This document shows, piece after piece, positions 1-14,494 of a DNA stretch of 64,000 nt (within the stretch, counting starts at the first letter, position 1; the number at the start of each line of letters is the position of its first letter). Both the position numbers and the translations under genes were made by a program. The stretch comes from Daucus carota subsp. sativus. Taxonomy: Eukaryota; Streptophyta; Magnoliopsida; Apiales; Apiaceae. The stretch is taken from positions 1,451,131 through 1,515,130 of the forward strand of contig NC_030381.2 in the NCBI RefSeq assembly GCF_001625215.2. Direction: 5' to 3'. The notes below the pieces were generated by a model. The model was given only the letters and a program-made list of their open reading frames with translations. It searched no databases and had not been told where the DNA came from.

Positions 1-1857
1 AGGTGTTTCCCGTATATTCACCACCTCTATCAGATCTCAAACGTTTAAGTACTTTACCAGTTTGTGTTTCAACTTCAGTTTTAAATCTAATGAATTTTTC
101 AAGTGCTTCATCTTTATGTTTAAGAAAATAAACATAACAATATCTACTACAATCATCTATAAAGGTAATGAAATATCTACAGTGTTCCTTAGTCAACACA
201 CCACCAAATTCACATATGTCCGAGTGCACTAAATCTAACAAGTCAGAATCCCTAACCACACTATGAAAAGGTTTCCTTGTTAGTTTAGCTGTCACACATA
301 CTTGACATTTAGTTTTCTTATCAATGGCATGCTTTGGAATCAACTCTAAGTTCATCATATTCTTTAGAGCACCAAAATTTAAATGACCAAGCCTAGAGTG
401 CCACAAATCGGATGATTCAATATTATTAACAGAAGGAGAAGCAATATCATTAATAAAACCGCCTAAAACAGGCTCCACATTTATTAAAAACAAGCCGTCT
501 GACAAGTAGCCCTTGCCAAAAAACACACCAGTCTGAGTAATAACTACTTTATTACACTTTAAAGAAAGTTCAAAGCCATTTTTAACTAAACAACTTCCAC
601 TAATAATATTTCTACGAATCTCGGGAACATGATGCACTCTAGTAAGGGATAGAACACGCCCTGAAGCAAACTTCAGGTCCACGTTTCCTATTCCACGAAC
701 TTGAGCCGCACTAGCATTCCCCATCGTCACTGTCATCCCATGAGCCTGTTGATAAGATACAAACAGAGTAATATCAGCACAAATGTGCACATTAGCTCCC
801 GTATCAATCAACCACTCATTAGACAGAGTAGTGGAAAATAGTACAGGGTTGTACTTAACATACCCGTCATTGGTTTCAGAAGCAACAGCCTCACCAACAA
901 CCATGTTAAGCACAGGCCCATCAGTGGTTCCAAGCACAGTATTTGCTTGTGCTACCACCTCAGCTTTCTTAGCTTTCTTTACAGGACAGTCCTTACTCCA
1001 ATGACCAACCTGTCCACAAGACCAACATGGTTTGTTGGCCTTTGATTTCTTAGCCTTGCCCTTGTCAGTTTTGGGCTTAGTGTTCACCTTCTTAGCGACA
1101 GACTTTCTTTTCTGTCCCACAGTCACTACATTGACCTTCGAGCTACCAGATTCAGTTGGCATCACATGTCCCTGTTTGGACTTGTGCTGCTCCTGCACAG
1201 AGATGTCCAGCATCAGGTTAGTCCAAGTGATCTCTCCCTTCTGTCTTTTCAGGGAGAGTGCAAACTCTTCCCAAGACTTAGGGAGCTTTTCAATCACAGA
1301 CATAACCAAAAACTTTTCAGGAAGGTCCATTCCGGACTCCTTCAAAGCATGCACCAACGTCTCAAACTCATGCACCTGCTCAGTCATGGATTTTGTATCC
1401 ACCAGTTTGAAGTCCAGGAACTTAGCCACAGAATACTTTTCTAACCCTTGCGAGTCAGTATTGTGTGTCTGATCAAGCTTCTCCCACAAGGTCTTAGCAG
1501 TGTAGGAGTCAGATGAGTAAACATCGAACAAAGTGTTCGTTAAGGCTGCTAGTATAGCAGCCCTAGCCACCCCATCCTTTTCCTCCCACATAGCATATGC
1601 CTTAAGGGTTTCAGCCTTTTCCTGTACCACAACTGGTTTTTCATACTGCAACACCGGCCACAGACCCTTAACCGTAAGCCACAGTTTCATCTTTTTCTGC
1701 CAACGAGAAAAAGAAACTCCCCCACCGAATTTATCAGGAATACCTGATAAATCAATGGGCTGTGGAAAACGATACGTAGTCCAATCGATGTTACTAGTAA
1801 CACCAGACCCAGAACCAGCACCACCACCAACAACAGAATCCGCAATCTCATTAACCA
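1..1857 (-). mobile_element. Ty1/Copia retrotransposon, internal region (partial, cut by window edge)
   Basis: Read on the minus strand, a gag begins near 1857 with a Gly/Ser-rich start and a UBN2-type gag region. A CCHC zinc knuckle follows around 980-1030 (CWSCGQVGHWSKDC). Then come an aspartic-protease segment (IDTGAN) near 800, a GAG-pre-integrase segment with LWHSRLGHLN near 400, and the start of the integrase core (HSDICEF, FIDDCSRY) up to the left edge. The order gag-protease-integrase is that of Copia. Reverse transcriptase, RNase H and the other LTR are outside the window, so I cannot say whether the element is whole; the stretches I read look well preserved, which suggests a fairly young insertion. 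Confidence 0.9.
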
Positions 1858-1898
1858 TCTTGCTTACTACACAATATAACAGATAATCACTTCAAGAT

Positions 1899-2824
1899 TG
1901 TTGGGAGTCACAGTGAAAATCACAGCAACAATGTGTAGAGCAGTTATATTATATAAACAAGAGTAGGCCAACGAAACCACAACAATATAGCATGCACGAA
2001 GATCGTATACACAATAATCAGTGACTGATAAATTACGAGAAAAGAAGAGAAAGGCGCACCTTACACCGTCGCTAGAATTAGTATACAGAACAGCTGAGTC
2101 GCCTAGCCCTTCGATGAAGACTAGACTGTTCTTGAAGTGATTATTGCCCCACTACGCTGTGATGGGTAGTCGCAATATCGCTCCCAGGATAAAACAGCAC
2201 AGACCGAACCGCTCACAGACACGAGTACGATCAACAGCGATCAACACCTCAGTTCGCCCGAGAACAGTATGTATATGTGTATATATCGGAGTAGATGGTG
2301 AGAGTGTAAGAGAGAAGAATGAGAATGGTGTTTGTGTTTTTCCCGTGCTACAACTCAAGTGTCGAGGCTCACTATTTATAGTGAGGCCAAGGCACCAACA
2401 CACCGTCCAGATTCATCTGTCCAGGTTCAATGAATCTGTATCTGTCAGACATTCTGACCAGATTCATTTGTCCAGGTTCAATGAATCTGTATCTGTCAAA
2501 CATTCTGACCAGATTCATTTGTCCAGGTTCAATGAATCTGTATCTGTCAGACATTCGGACCAGATTCATTTGTCCAGGTTCAATGAATCTGTATCTGTCA
2601 GATATACCGACCAGATTCATTTGTCCAGATTCAATGAATCTGTATCTGTCAGATATACTGACCAGATTCATTTGTCCAGATTAAATGAATCACATTCTCA
2701 TTTCAAGCTCTTTCAAGCCACTGTATTCAACTCTATTTCTCAATGGATTTCACTAAGAAAATGTCCCGGAAATTACATCAAGAACATATTAAAAAATATG
2801 CTTTAAACTTTCCATTTTCTAACA
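1899..2824 (-). mobile_element. 5' LTR of the Copia element
   Basis: The segment starts TGTTGGG and ends CTAACA on the plus strand, the inverted TG...CA termini expected of an LTR, and it lies directly upstream of the gag start of the minus-strand Copia element. Its length is about 926 bp. The interior holds an array of 51-bp repeats and a stretch with TATA-like sequence. The partner LTR lies outside the window, so LTR divergence (age) cannot be read. I did not find a textbook initiator-Met primer site next to it, so the inner border could be off by some bases. Confidence 0.75.
2405..2690. repeat. 51-bp tandem repeat inside the LTR, about 5.5 copies
   Basis: Units of 51 bp each begin with GATTCATTTGTCCAG and contain the inverse ATGAATC about 20 bases later, so every unit can fold a short hairpin (GATTCAT / ATGAATC). 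Units differ at a few positions (AGACATTCTGA versus AGATATACCGA). Because 51 is a multiple of three, long open frames run through on both strands; they are by-products of the repeat, not genes. Tandem arrays in the U3 part of LTRs often act as transcriptional enhancers; that role here is inference. Confidence 0.85.
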
Positions 2825-3394
2825 TCTCACTCTGCTGTTTCCGACTTCTGTTTGATGCACTGTGACTTTTAAGTCGAAAAATGTAACTTTATCTAATATT
2901 TAAATTTTTTGAATGCCGGTGTGGAATTGTTCTTTTTAAATAGGAAGAAGAAATGCCTTGGTAAATGGTCAACTACCGGACATTTTTTAAAATTGGCATA
3001 TTTGATCGGAAATAATTTAAAGACAAAATTGGAGAGTCTGTTATATCTATTCGCTCGAGGTTTCTTTTTGATTATTTTTATTTGCTAAATGTCCTTTTCA
3101 GCCAAAACAACCGAGAGAAAAACAAATGAACATTGACTCATAATAATAGCAGTTGAGCATTGTTGGGCCGTAAACAGGATAATAGCAATTTCTAGGAGGA
3201 GGATCAGCTTCAGAACAAATATTGTAAATGGGCCTATAAAACTGTAAAAAAGCCCAAAGGGTTTAGATGAGCCTATTTAAGCCGATATGGTACATAGGCC
3301 ATAGGGCAGAGAAGAAAACAGCAATAGAAATCGATGCATACTCTCCCTGTTTCCCATGTAAATGTTGATGTGTATTAATTATTTTGTGTTTTTA
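2825..3394. other. Intergenic sequence beyond the LTR, no gene seen
   Basis: No supportable reading frame. Around 3160-3310 are several GGGCC / GGGCT motifs on either strand (TGGGCC, AGCCCA, TAGGCC) close to a TATTTAAG box. These resemble plant site II promoter elements, but no gene follows directly, so they may be remnants of a promoter. Confidence 0.4.
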
Positions 3395-4765
3395 ATAACT
3401 AGTTGAGAAACCGCGCGTTGCGGTGGCCTATAAAATTATATTAATAATTTAATATTAATATTTGTAGAATAAAATAATTTTATGACTTTCTATAAAAAGT
3501 ATATTAATGTTTCAAAGTTAATATTTATACCAATACTAATATATAAAATTGCAAAATTGGACTATAATTCATGGTGAAAAAATGAAAATAAATTTATACA
3601 CATAATTAACAATTTAAAGCATGACGAATCTTAATTTTATTTGTTTTTTTTAAAAAAAAATAATCATGTTCTTACATTGTCACTTTATTCCAATTTTTTT
3701 GGATTGATTGTGCACAAAAACATCTAACTTAAATATAACTACCCTCTTAAAAGTTGGTTGAACGGAGCAAAGAGATAATGCATGAATAATTTTTTCATGT
3801 ATACAAAGTAATTAATATAAAAATTAACAACAACAAACATGTCTGATGAACAAAACAAATATTATAAAAAAATAACCAACAAACATACATCACTAATAGT
3901 TAATTTATTGAAATCAACCATCAATATCATGTCAAGACTATATTTTTTTCCAATGTTTGGATTTGTCGACTCCAATATAACGGTCTATAACTACATTTGC
4001 TTGCAACAACCTTTACTGTATAAACAGCTTTCACTTATCGTTGTAGAAGAACGGCACCTTCGAGTTAGAAATCGAGCAAGAGAAAGGTATTTCTAATTTT
4101 TGATATTTTCCATCCAAAAATTTCAGAAAATTAGAAAAATAGAACGGAGCGATGTGAGAGGCGCCACCTACACGCCCCTCGTTTCTCCTTTAAAAATCGA
4201 GTAAGAGAACTATCAGGTAGGTTTGTGGTATTGAGAGAGGAGGCTATGTTTAGATGATCCAAAACCCTACGATCTATACGGGTATTTATAGGTGCAGAGA
4301 GACTTGTTTGCTACTCTTTCCCATAATTAAATAATCTGAACAAAATCAGATTAAAATTTTCAAGCTACTATATTCCATAATAATCTGTCTTTCCCATAAT
4401 TAAATAATCTGAAACAAAATCAGATTAAAACTTTCAAGTTACTATATTCCATAAATAATCCGAAACAAAACCAGATTATGAAACTTGCTTAGCTACTATA
4501 TTCCATAAATAATCTGTCTTTCCCATAATTAAATAATCTGAAACAAAATCAGATTAAAACTTTCAAGTTACTATATTCCATAAATAATCCGAAACAAAAT
4601 CAGATTCTGAAACTTACTTCTAACATACCCAAAACTAAAAAAGGTAGTTCTAATTTTTGATATTTTTCATCCAAAAATTCCAGAAAATTAGAAAAATAGG
4701 ACGGACCGATGTGAGAGGCGCCACCTACACGCCCCTCGCTTCTCCTTTATATAAGTATATTGATT
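3395..4765. repeat. Dispersed repeat with GC hairpin at its left end and internal direct repeats
   Basis: The left end reads ACTAGTTGAGAAACCGCGCG followed by TTGCGGTGG, a GC-rich imperfect hairpin in AT-rich surroundings. The right end is CTCCTTTATATAAGTATATT. The same pair of ends, with a different interior, occurs at 15915-16872, which marks a family of non-autonomous elements; I cannot assign it to a class. The last 700 bp hold a direct repeat of about 110 bp (4081-4193 and 4643-4750), both ending in the motif GCCACCTACACGCCCCTCG. Borders are approximate. Confidence 0.5.
4320..4616. repeat. AT-rich tandem/interleaved repeat between two 110-bp direct repeats
   Basis: Blocks reading CATAATTAAATAATCTGA and CAGATTAAAACTTTCAAG recur three to four times, with variable spacing around the block ACTATATTCCATAA. 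The block ends partly mirror each other (AATCTGA / TCAGATT), so short hairpins can form. No coding content. Confidence 0.7.
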
Positions 4766-7001
4766 AAACACATTCAAAGTTTTGGAAACCTTTTTTACTT
4801 TTTAAATTTTGGACCTACATAAAACAAATCAAAAGAAATATCATGATATCTTAGGTTCTGCTCTCGAGTTTTCTGAGAAGAGAAAACAAGTGAATGTAGG
4901 TGAAACCAAATCTGTTTTTACTTCCATCTCATTTTTGGAGTGAAATTATGTTATGATTGCATCCATTTTTACTTACTTTCGTGCTTTTAAAAAACTCGGG
5001 AGAAACAAATAGAAAATTATATAATTTTACTCCTCTTCACTTGTTTTCATCCGTATTTATAACTCGGGAGCAAGGCCTTATGAACCGAAGACAAATTTTA
5101 CGTATGGAAATTATTAATTTTTCCAATAATATGACTGAAAAATCAAACTTTTAAAATCATGCAAAAATTGTGTAATAAGTCAAAAATCAAAATCGATCGG
5201 TTGTAAATAGTGTTACGAATCAACTTACGGCAAAGATAAAAAAAAGAAAATTGCCATGCCTGCTTATTTTTATAAAAATAAAGTTTATTTTCAAAAAAAG
5301 AACACATTAATATTTTTTTTAATGTGGATTATTATTATATATTTAATAGATAATCATATGTCTCAATTGTAAAAGAAATCATTTAATGTTTAAAAAATAT
5401 AAAAGAAATCAGAACTCTTGCAGGAGACGGGATTACCATGAATCACTTTGCACTTACCTGCTAAGTTTGGCATTCCCATGTGCATCAACACCCAATAATG
5501 CAGCCTAGGCCCCGTATCAAGACCAGACGGCCATACTAACGGGCCAGGCGGCTGCCCCATTCTTCATGTGATTATTAACTTTTATATTTATATTTATACT
5601 TCTTTTCTATGAAATTTACGCGAGCACTCTAATTAATTCTCTAACGATAAAAATACAATCAAATTATTAAATCCAAACAATATTATAATACGATGATGAA
5701 CAAAGAAAGACCTCGATAGTGAATATTTGATTGAAGATCCAAATTAGAACGTGGCTTTTAAGTGAATCAAGCTCACCTACCCTTCTTACTCATTCTTGTT
5801 TACGATCTGTAATAACGGCCTAACTAAGTGCAAGGTCATCTTTCTTGAATTTTGATTCTAGAAGCAACGACACTCTGATTACTCGATATTTTATTCTTAA
5901 ATTTTCAAAACTCTTATTCGATGTTAACGGATGAGAATTTAATCTAAATACTTTATATATGAATTTAGAAATAAATTGAAATTAGTTATTTTATCATAAG
6001 ATTATAAGACCAGTTATATTCGGGCACTCGCCATACTTTACCAAAAAATGAAATATTATTGGGTTGATTCTGAAGAAAAAAAAGGTAAGAATCTTCGATA
6101 GGAATTACTACATTCCCTTTCGAGTTAATAGTTTCATAAATTTTACGTCAAGTGTTTACTTAATATGTTGATACAAAAATGAGCGGGAGTGATTCTTCGC
6201 AGTTAATATGTTTACGTCAGGTGTCTATTTGAATTAGTCTCGATTTAAATATTTTAATAAACCAACTTAAACTCTAAATTAATTGATTAAATAATTTATA
6301 ATATTTTCACTGAGCCAATTATTATTACACAATATTTTTATTAGTTAATTTCAAATCAAGTTTATTTGGACTCGTACTCTTATCCCTTCGACTAGGATCA
6401 AAATTAAATTAAAACAATTCAGAAATTATCAACCGTGAATAAAATTGATATTTATAAAAAAGATTATATTCAAGTTCTGAATATATAAATGACATATATT
6501 TGACTTATTTGATTAGAGAATAATTATTTTCTAATTTCTTGATATAATATTTTATTTCCTCAGTCTTTTCGCTTGTTATATTAATATTTTCATATAATTT
6601 GAGTTACTTAAAATATAATTTTGTGAGATATTTTCCAAATCCTATTTTAGATTATTATTTTAATTTAAAGTTGTGTTATAAGAGCTGATATTTAATAATA
6701 AATAAAATTATTGTTTAAATATTGCACATATAAAATATTAAAATGTTAAAGGAAAGGAAGCGACGGGAATATTATCATATAAATCTCAGACTTCTGAAAA
6801 ATATCAATTTAAAGCACTTTGATTGCGCAATTATTATAAGATATTCATATTCGTCTATAATTATATAAATCAACACACACAAACAACCATATATATATAC
6901 ACACTCTATACACACCTCACTCTATTGGTCACTCTTTCTCGTATAATAATCCATTTTTCCTCTCTCATTCTCCATTTCTGTGGCTGCCAACATCAATTCC
7001 T
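4766..7001. other. AT-rich intergenic sequence and promoter region upstream of ADH3
   Basis: No gene is supported. Most of the stretch is AT-rich with many stops. A GC-richer island of about 150 bp at 5406-5570 stands out but has no frame or RNA fold I can recognise. The last 150 bp before the ADH3 start carry an ATATATATAC stretch near 6886, followed by pyrimidine-rich sequence (CTCTATACACACCTCACTCT). This is a plausible core promoter and leader for the gene at 7002. Confidence 0.5.
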
Positions 7002-9847
<2,846 letters not shown>

Positions 9848-10041
9848 ATTATTTGGCTAGTGCATGCCTCTTCTTAATAAAGAACTTGCCCACCTTTCCA
9901 TGATCCCATCAGTTGTATTTTGGATCCAGAATTTCTTATCTTATGTTTTCTTAAACAGGTTTGAGTTTACAATACTGGACCAGGGTATCTATGCTGAAAT
10001 TTGTTTGCTGTTATAGTTTGTCTCTCGGTTTAGTTAGTTAT

Positions 10042-10280
10042 TATTCCCGCCGTCCCTTTTTACATGCTCAATTTGATTTTCAAGGAGTCAAATTGACCGA
10101 TATTTGACTTAACATTACAAATTACCTATTCATTATTTTTAAAATCTGAAAGTGACATATTAAAATAGATTAAATGAACTTTCTAATATAATTTTTATTA
10201 TTTTTTCTAATTATATGATACGTGTATATTTTAGTCAAAGTCTGGTTAAAAGTTAAAATGAACATGTAAACGGGGAAGTA
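10042..10280. mobile_element. Stowaway-type MITE (Tc1/mariner-like), diverged
   Basis: Imperfect terminal inverted repeats face each other: TTCCCGCCGTCCCTTTTTAC on the left and GTAAACGGGGAAGTA on the right, with TA at each end. The interior is AT-rich and non-coding. About 240 bp long and clearly older than the sharper copies elsewhere in the window. Confidence 0.7.
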
Positions 10281-10480
10281 GTCACTCATTAATAATACAA
10301 GTAAACAGAACTTGGCGTAATATTCTCTCTATATTAATATATGATAATATCGAAGAGCTGCTAATTTAGTAGAGAGAGAGAGTAAAGAAAGAGCAGATGA
10401 AATGAATGGTTCGGGTGCAATTTATGGATGTGACTTCAAAATAAAGAACAAGAGCATCAGGTGTTTTTTCATCTGCCTGG

Positions 10481-10820
10481 CAGTGTTCTAAAAATTCTCA
10501 ATTCAACCGATTAATCTCCGATTAATCCCTGCAAAGTCGGCTACCGATTCGATTTTTGAAATCCGATTAATCCTTATATATATTTCTTAATCGAAATATA
10601 TACGATAAATTATTAAAATTAAAATACTATATTACTTTAAATATGATCAATTATAGAGTTTATAAATATAGTAAATATATTATTTACTAAATAGCTAATA
10701 TAATAATAACTAAATATTAAATAATATTTTAATATTAAAATAAATCCGATTTTCACTCCGATTAATCCCTGAGTCGGTAGCTCAGCTGATTAGGTACGAT
10801 TCCCGATTTCTGTAACACTG
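10481..10820. mobile_element. hAT-type MITE with 8-bp target duplication
   Basis: The element begins CAGTGTTCTAAAAA and ends TTTCTGTAACACTG, inverted repeats of hAT type. Flanks are CTGCCTGG (10473-10480) and CTGCCTAG (10821-10828), an 8-bp target duplication with one mismatch. Inside, ATCCGATTAATCCCT-like motifs recur near both ends as subterminal repeats. There is no transposase frame, so it is non-autonomous. Length 340 bp. Confidence 0.85.
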
Positions 10821-10828
10821 CTGCCTAG

Positions 10829-11954
10829 TCCTATTATTGTATATTTATTGACAAAATATAGAACAAAGGGCATTAAAAAAAATTTATGAATTGAAAAATA
10901 TATTTAAACTGATTTTTTTTTTATGTTCTAATAGTTAGGATATAGAGTTTTCTTATCATATTATCTATATAAGTCAAAATTTCTATTGAAACTTTCCAAT
11001 TTTTCGAGCGGTTATGGTTTATTTACAAAGTGGGTTATAAATTGTTAGTCGTATAACTTAGAGATCATTTGTTAAATCTGGATGATTATTTCTGGATGAG
11101 TGAACTTCTGGATGATGAGTTAATCTGAATGGGTGAATGAATGACGTTGTTTGTTAGTATTTTTTTTTTTTTACGTATCTCGATGATGAGAGATAATGCC
11201 TTGTATAACCAAAATTTGGTTATTCAATGATCAAAATATCATAACTCAGTAATAATGTCTTTTTTAACCATTTGCTGACGCATCCACCAAATGTGCATAG
11301 AAGATTAATTTTAATTATGAGCACGCCAGCTATATGTTTCCATCAGCCAAACAAAAGTTACGAATGAAATACCTCAATCCTATACTCTAATTCATTTTCT
11401 TTCTTTCTAACTTTTAGATCGTCCTCTATCTTTTTTAACGTCATCTTCTTCTCCATCCTCCTTTCTAACTTCCATTCTCGATCTTAATTTATCCTCTTTC
11501 TCGCACCTCACCTTCTACATATGTGTGTATCTGAAAATGAAATTGAATGTTTTTAGAATGATTTTTCCAATTTAATAAGGAACACGGTGAAGATTATAAC
11601 ATCTTGATTCCTGATTAGAAGAGCTTTTGATAACCTTGAGCTCTTGAATTAAAATCCTTCCCATGGAGTATATCACATACGCATCTTTAGTATGCGAATG
11701 TTGAAGGTGAGAAGATGTGGGTATAACAAAAAAGTAACATGGAGTGTGGTTCATGCATATCCTGAGACCTGAGTAGGTAATTTGATCACACACCTTGCAA
11801 TCATAGTGATTATGGCAACAGAATGATTACGCATATTTGTAATGCGTAGTTACTATACACGCATTCTGTGTACACGTATTCAATTGGGTATTTAGGACGC
11901 AATTTCAGACACTCGTTATTTTGGACGCTAGTTCTTTAAAATTAGTTAAAAAGG
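10829..11954. other. Intergenic sequence, no gene seen
   Basis: AT-rich sequence without a convincing frame. GGATGA-rich motifs at 11085-11170 (CTGGATGATTATTTCTGGAT) look like the worn end of a transposon, but I found no partner terminus. Pyrimidine-rich sequence lies at 11390-11510. Confidence 0.4.
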
Positions 11955-12508
11955 GGGTTAATTATCAAGTTGGTCATTGGAGTAGGCTTAATGTATCAAG
12001 TTGGTCACTGAACTCAAAACGGTATCAAAATGGTCACTGACGTCACCATAAATATCAAAAAAGTACCTTGAAATATGAGTTCAAGTAGTAAAAATATTAT
12101 TTATAAAGATTTACACATTATTTTTAAATGTTATCACAACCAAGTAAAAGGTTATGATTTCTAGTATTTAAAATAATATATTTATATTTTATCAAGTTTA
12201 TTTATTATTTATATTTTATTATATAGTTATTTTCTTTGTTTTAATTAAAAATAAATAATAAATAAACTTGATAAAATCTAAATATATTATCATAAATATT
12301 AGAAGTCATAACCTTTAACTTGGTTTTGGTAACATTCAAAAATAATGTGTAAAACTTTATAAATAATATTTTTACTGCTTGAACTTATATTTCAAGGTAC
12401 TTTTTTGATATTTATGGCCACTTCAGTGACCATCTTGATACCGTTTTGAGTTCAGTGACCAATTTGATACATTAAACCCACTTCAGTGACCAACTTGATA
12501 ATTAACCC
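11955..12508. mobile_element. Long-inverted-repeat MITE (Mutator-like), copy 1 of 2
   Basis: Begins GGGTTAATTATCAAG and ends CTTGATAATTAACCC. The two halves are near mirror images over more than 200 bp each, so almost the whole 554-bp element folds into one hairpin. A 10-bp target duplication GTTAAAAAGG flanks it (11945-11954 and 12509-12518). The long inverted repeats and 9-10 bp duplication fit the Mutator superfamily. A second copy at 61917-62468 has the same ends and its own different 10-bp duplication. Confidence 0.9.
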
Positions 12509-12518
12509 GTTAAAAAGG

Positions 12519-13264
12519 GCTTTCACCCTCTGGATGACTAGCACGAGTTACTCTTAAATATATTATTTTATTAAATTTTATTATATTATTGATGGGAACG
12601 GAACTTGAATCATATAATGAATTTTTTAATATTGTATCAAATTACAAAATATACATATATTCTATTATTATATTTTAATATAGATGCCATGCTAAATAAT
12701 CAATATTATTATACAAAATAAATTTTAGCCGACTGATGTTTAAAAACAAATTATACTTCTTGTTACCCATATACTTATATCAGGTGGATTTTATTTCTTT
12801 AAAATTATAATATTTTTTAATAATATAATATATATTTAAAATATTTAATTTTAAAATACAAATGTTAATTTTTTTTATATAATTGGGCTCATTAACATAT
12901 ATTTTAATATTTAAAAGCGAAATTCCAAAATGTTAAAATTTTCAATATTCCAAAATTATAAAATAATTAAATATAAATATATAAAATAATTTAAAAGATT
13001 AGTGTTATTAAGTGATTATTTGTCAAATCTGAATAATATAATAAAAGATTAATTAATTATATGTTTTTTATTGATTTTTTTTTAAAAAAAATGATGCGCT
13101 AGACCTGCTTGCTTCTGAATGACACATGCTACTTTTGCTTGCTTCTGAATGACACATGCTACTTTTTTTTAGGGGGATCTTAACAAAAGAAAATGAATGG
13201 TCCAGGATATTTGGTCTCATCACCTGTTAACAAACGCCGTTTTAGTCTTCCTCCTTAATAAATA
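12519..13264. other. AT-rich intergenic sequence with a short tandem duplication
   Basis: No gene. The only structure I see is a tandem duplication of about 32 bp at 13104-13165 (core GCTTGCTTCTGAATGACACA, twice), just upstream of the SRC2-like promoter. Confidence 0.5.
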
Positions 13265-13377
13265 ACGCGTAAAACGTCCTCATCACATTCTACTACTCTA
13301 CACAGTTTCTCACACATTTGAGCACCCCTTGCGTAATCAAGCAAACCCCACTACCCCTCGCCCGGCTCTCTATATAA
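13265..13377 (+). promoter_or_regulatory. Core promoter of SRC2-like gene A (CGCG box and TATA box)
   Basis: ACGCGT at 13265-13270 matches the vCGCGb box bound by calmodulin-binding CAMTA factors, known from cold- and calcium-responsive plant genes. A TATATAA box lies at 13371-13377, 48 bp before the start codon. The stretch ATAACGCGTAAAACGTC is preserved upstream of gene B at 17541, which argues that it belongs to the duplicated promoter. Regulation by CAMTA is inference. Confidence 0.6.
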
Positions 13378-13424
13378 GTGTATTAAATATCGATATTACC
13401 TGACAAGGCCTCAAGGAAGCAAAC

Positions 13425-14057
13425 ATGGATGGTTACATATTAAATATCCATAGCATTGCTGCACAAGGCCTCAGCAAAGCAAGTCCATACTATGCTCGCG
13501 TCTCCATTCTAGGCGACCATCAGATTACAGAGTGGACGACTCATGTGGAAACACAAGGCGGCAACAATCCAAGATGGAACCAACAGAGGAGCATAATGCT
13601 CAACAAGACTAATGTGCACCGGGAACTTGTGTATGTCGTGGTCAAGATATTTAACAAGAGGCCTGTGCTAGATAAGTGTGTAGGACAAGCACGTGTCCCC
13701 ATTGGCCAAACCATCGACTACGAGACTCAGAGATTTGCGCTTTCAAGAAGCAAGTTTCAGATCAACAAGGCCAAAGGGGCAATAAAACTTGCTTGTCGGA
13801 TCGAGCCACTTCAAGTGACTGCTGAAACTCAGGAGGCTCATCATGCTCAGCAGACTGCTCCTGCTGCAACAGCTTCCTCTTCCAGTTATCAACAAGGTGG
13901 TTTCTGGTATCCACCACCGCCGCCGCCAGCTTATTACCAGCCTATGCCGCAACAGCCCCAGAGGCTAGGACTTGGTGCAATTGCGCCCCTAGGTATGATG
14001 GCCGCTAATATCTTCGGAGCGTCGCTTCCTGATGTCATTCCATCTGACTTCTGGTGA
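13425..14057 (+). CDS. SRC2-like C2-domain protein, copy A
   Basis: Single-exon gene of 210 residues. Residues 1 to about 125 form one C2 domain of the SRC2/BAP type (YILNIHSIAAQGL at the first strand, NPRWNQQ and YVVVKIF in the middle). The tail is rich in Gln, Ser, Pro and Tyr (FWYPPPPPPAYYQPMPQ). It ends in a mildly hydrophobic LGLGAIAPLGMMAANIFG stretch and SLPDVIPSDFW. SRC2 proteins are cold- and stress-induced and associate with membranes, with reported roles in vesicle targeting and regulation of RBOH oxidase. The acidic calcium-binding loops of classical C2 domains are not obvious, so calcium binding is uncertain. It is a close duplicate of copy B. Its 5' leader contains a worn copy of the first 45 coding bases. 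Confidence 0.88.
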   Translation: MDGYILNIHSIAAQGLSKASPYYARVSILGDHQITEWTTHVETQGGNNPRWNQQRSIMLNKTNVHRELVYVVVKIFNKRPVLDKCVGQARVPIGQTIDYETQRFALSRSKFQINKAKGAIKLACRIEPLQVTAETQEAHHAQQTAPAATASSSSYQQGGFWYPPPPPPAYYQPMPQQPQRLGLGAIAPLGMMAANIFGASLPDVIPSDFW

Positions 14058-14392
14058 TCATTTGCTTCAATTCTGGTGTATGATTGTAGAGTGCTTATTG
14101 CAATCATCTTATTTCAGTATTAATGTGTAGAGCCACAGACAGATGGCGAATAATTTAGGGGATGATGATATGTGTGGTTTTGGGCCATCATCCTAGTGTT
14201 TGGTTCTTGATATTTTTGTGTGTGATTGTTGATTTCTTATTGTACTATCTTGTTATTGTAACATCTTGTTTCAATATATTAATGTTTTGTGATTCTTGTC
14301 CATAAATATATATATTCATGCCCTTTTGTTCAACTTTAATTCTCAGTAATAGAGATCAAGTCACTCCAAACTTTAGTGAAAAGGAATAAAGG

Positions 14393-14494
14393 CAAATAAG
14401 AGCCCTACTCATTTGTTCCGTTACGAATCAGTCACTCGTGTAATCCCTGAAAGGCTGAACCTCTTCCCTTATGTTACAGGAAATCAAGGAAAAT
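14393..14494 (+). pseudogene. Copied fragment of ADH3 intron 8 / exon 9 boundary (behind copy A)
   Basis: About 100 bases match ADH3 at 9649-9745, including AAGAGCCCT, TACGAATCAGTCACT and the splice acceptor plus first exon-9 bases (TTATGTTACAGGAAATCAAGG). Divergence is moderate. It cannot encode anything by itself. A related, shorter fragment lies behind copy B at 19203, so the scrap was present before the SRC2-like genes duplicated. Confidence 0.85.

Noticed and set aside
783-1886. Plus-strand open frames across the left end
   Set aside because: They are antisense shadows of the minus-strand Copia gag-protease region.
2144-2806. Long open frames on both strands with 17-residue repeats (RFNESVSV)
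   Set aside because: They arise from the 51-bp repeat in the LTR, whose period is a multiple of three; open on both strands and in several frames.
5406-5570. GC-rich island as a possible RNA gene or exon
   Set aside because: I found no tRNA-like arms, no open frame and no splice-site pair that would support it.
11040-13030. Possible larger transposon bounded by ATCATTTGTTAAATCTG and ATTATTTGTCAAATCTG
   Set aside because: The two motifs are in direct, not inverted, orientation, are short, and show no target duplication; the region between them is already split by a Mutator-like MITE.
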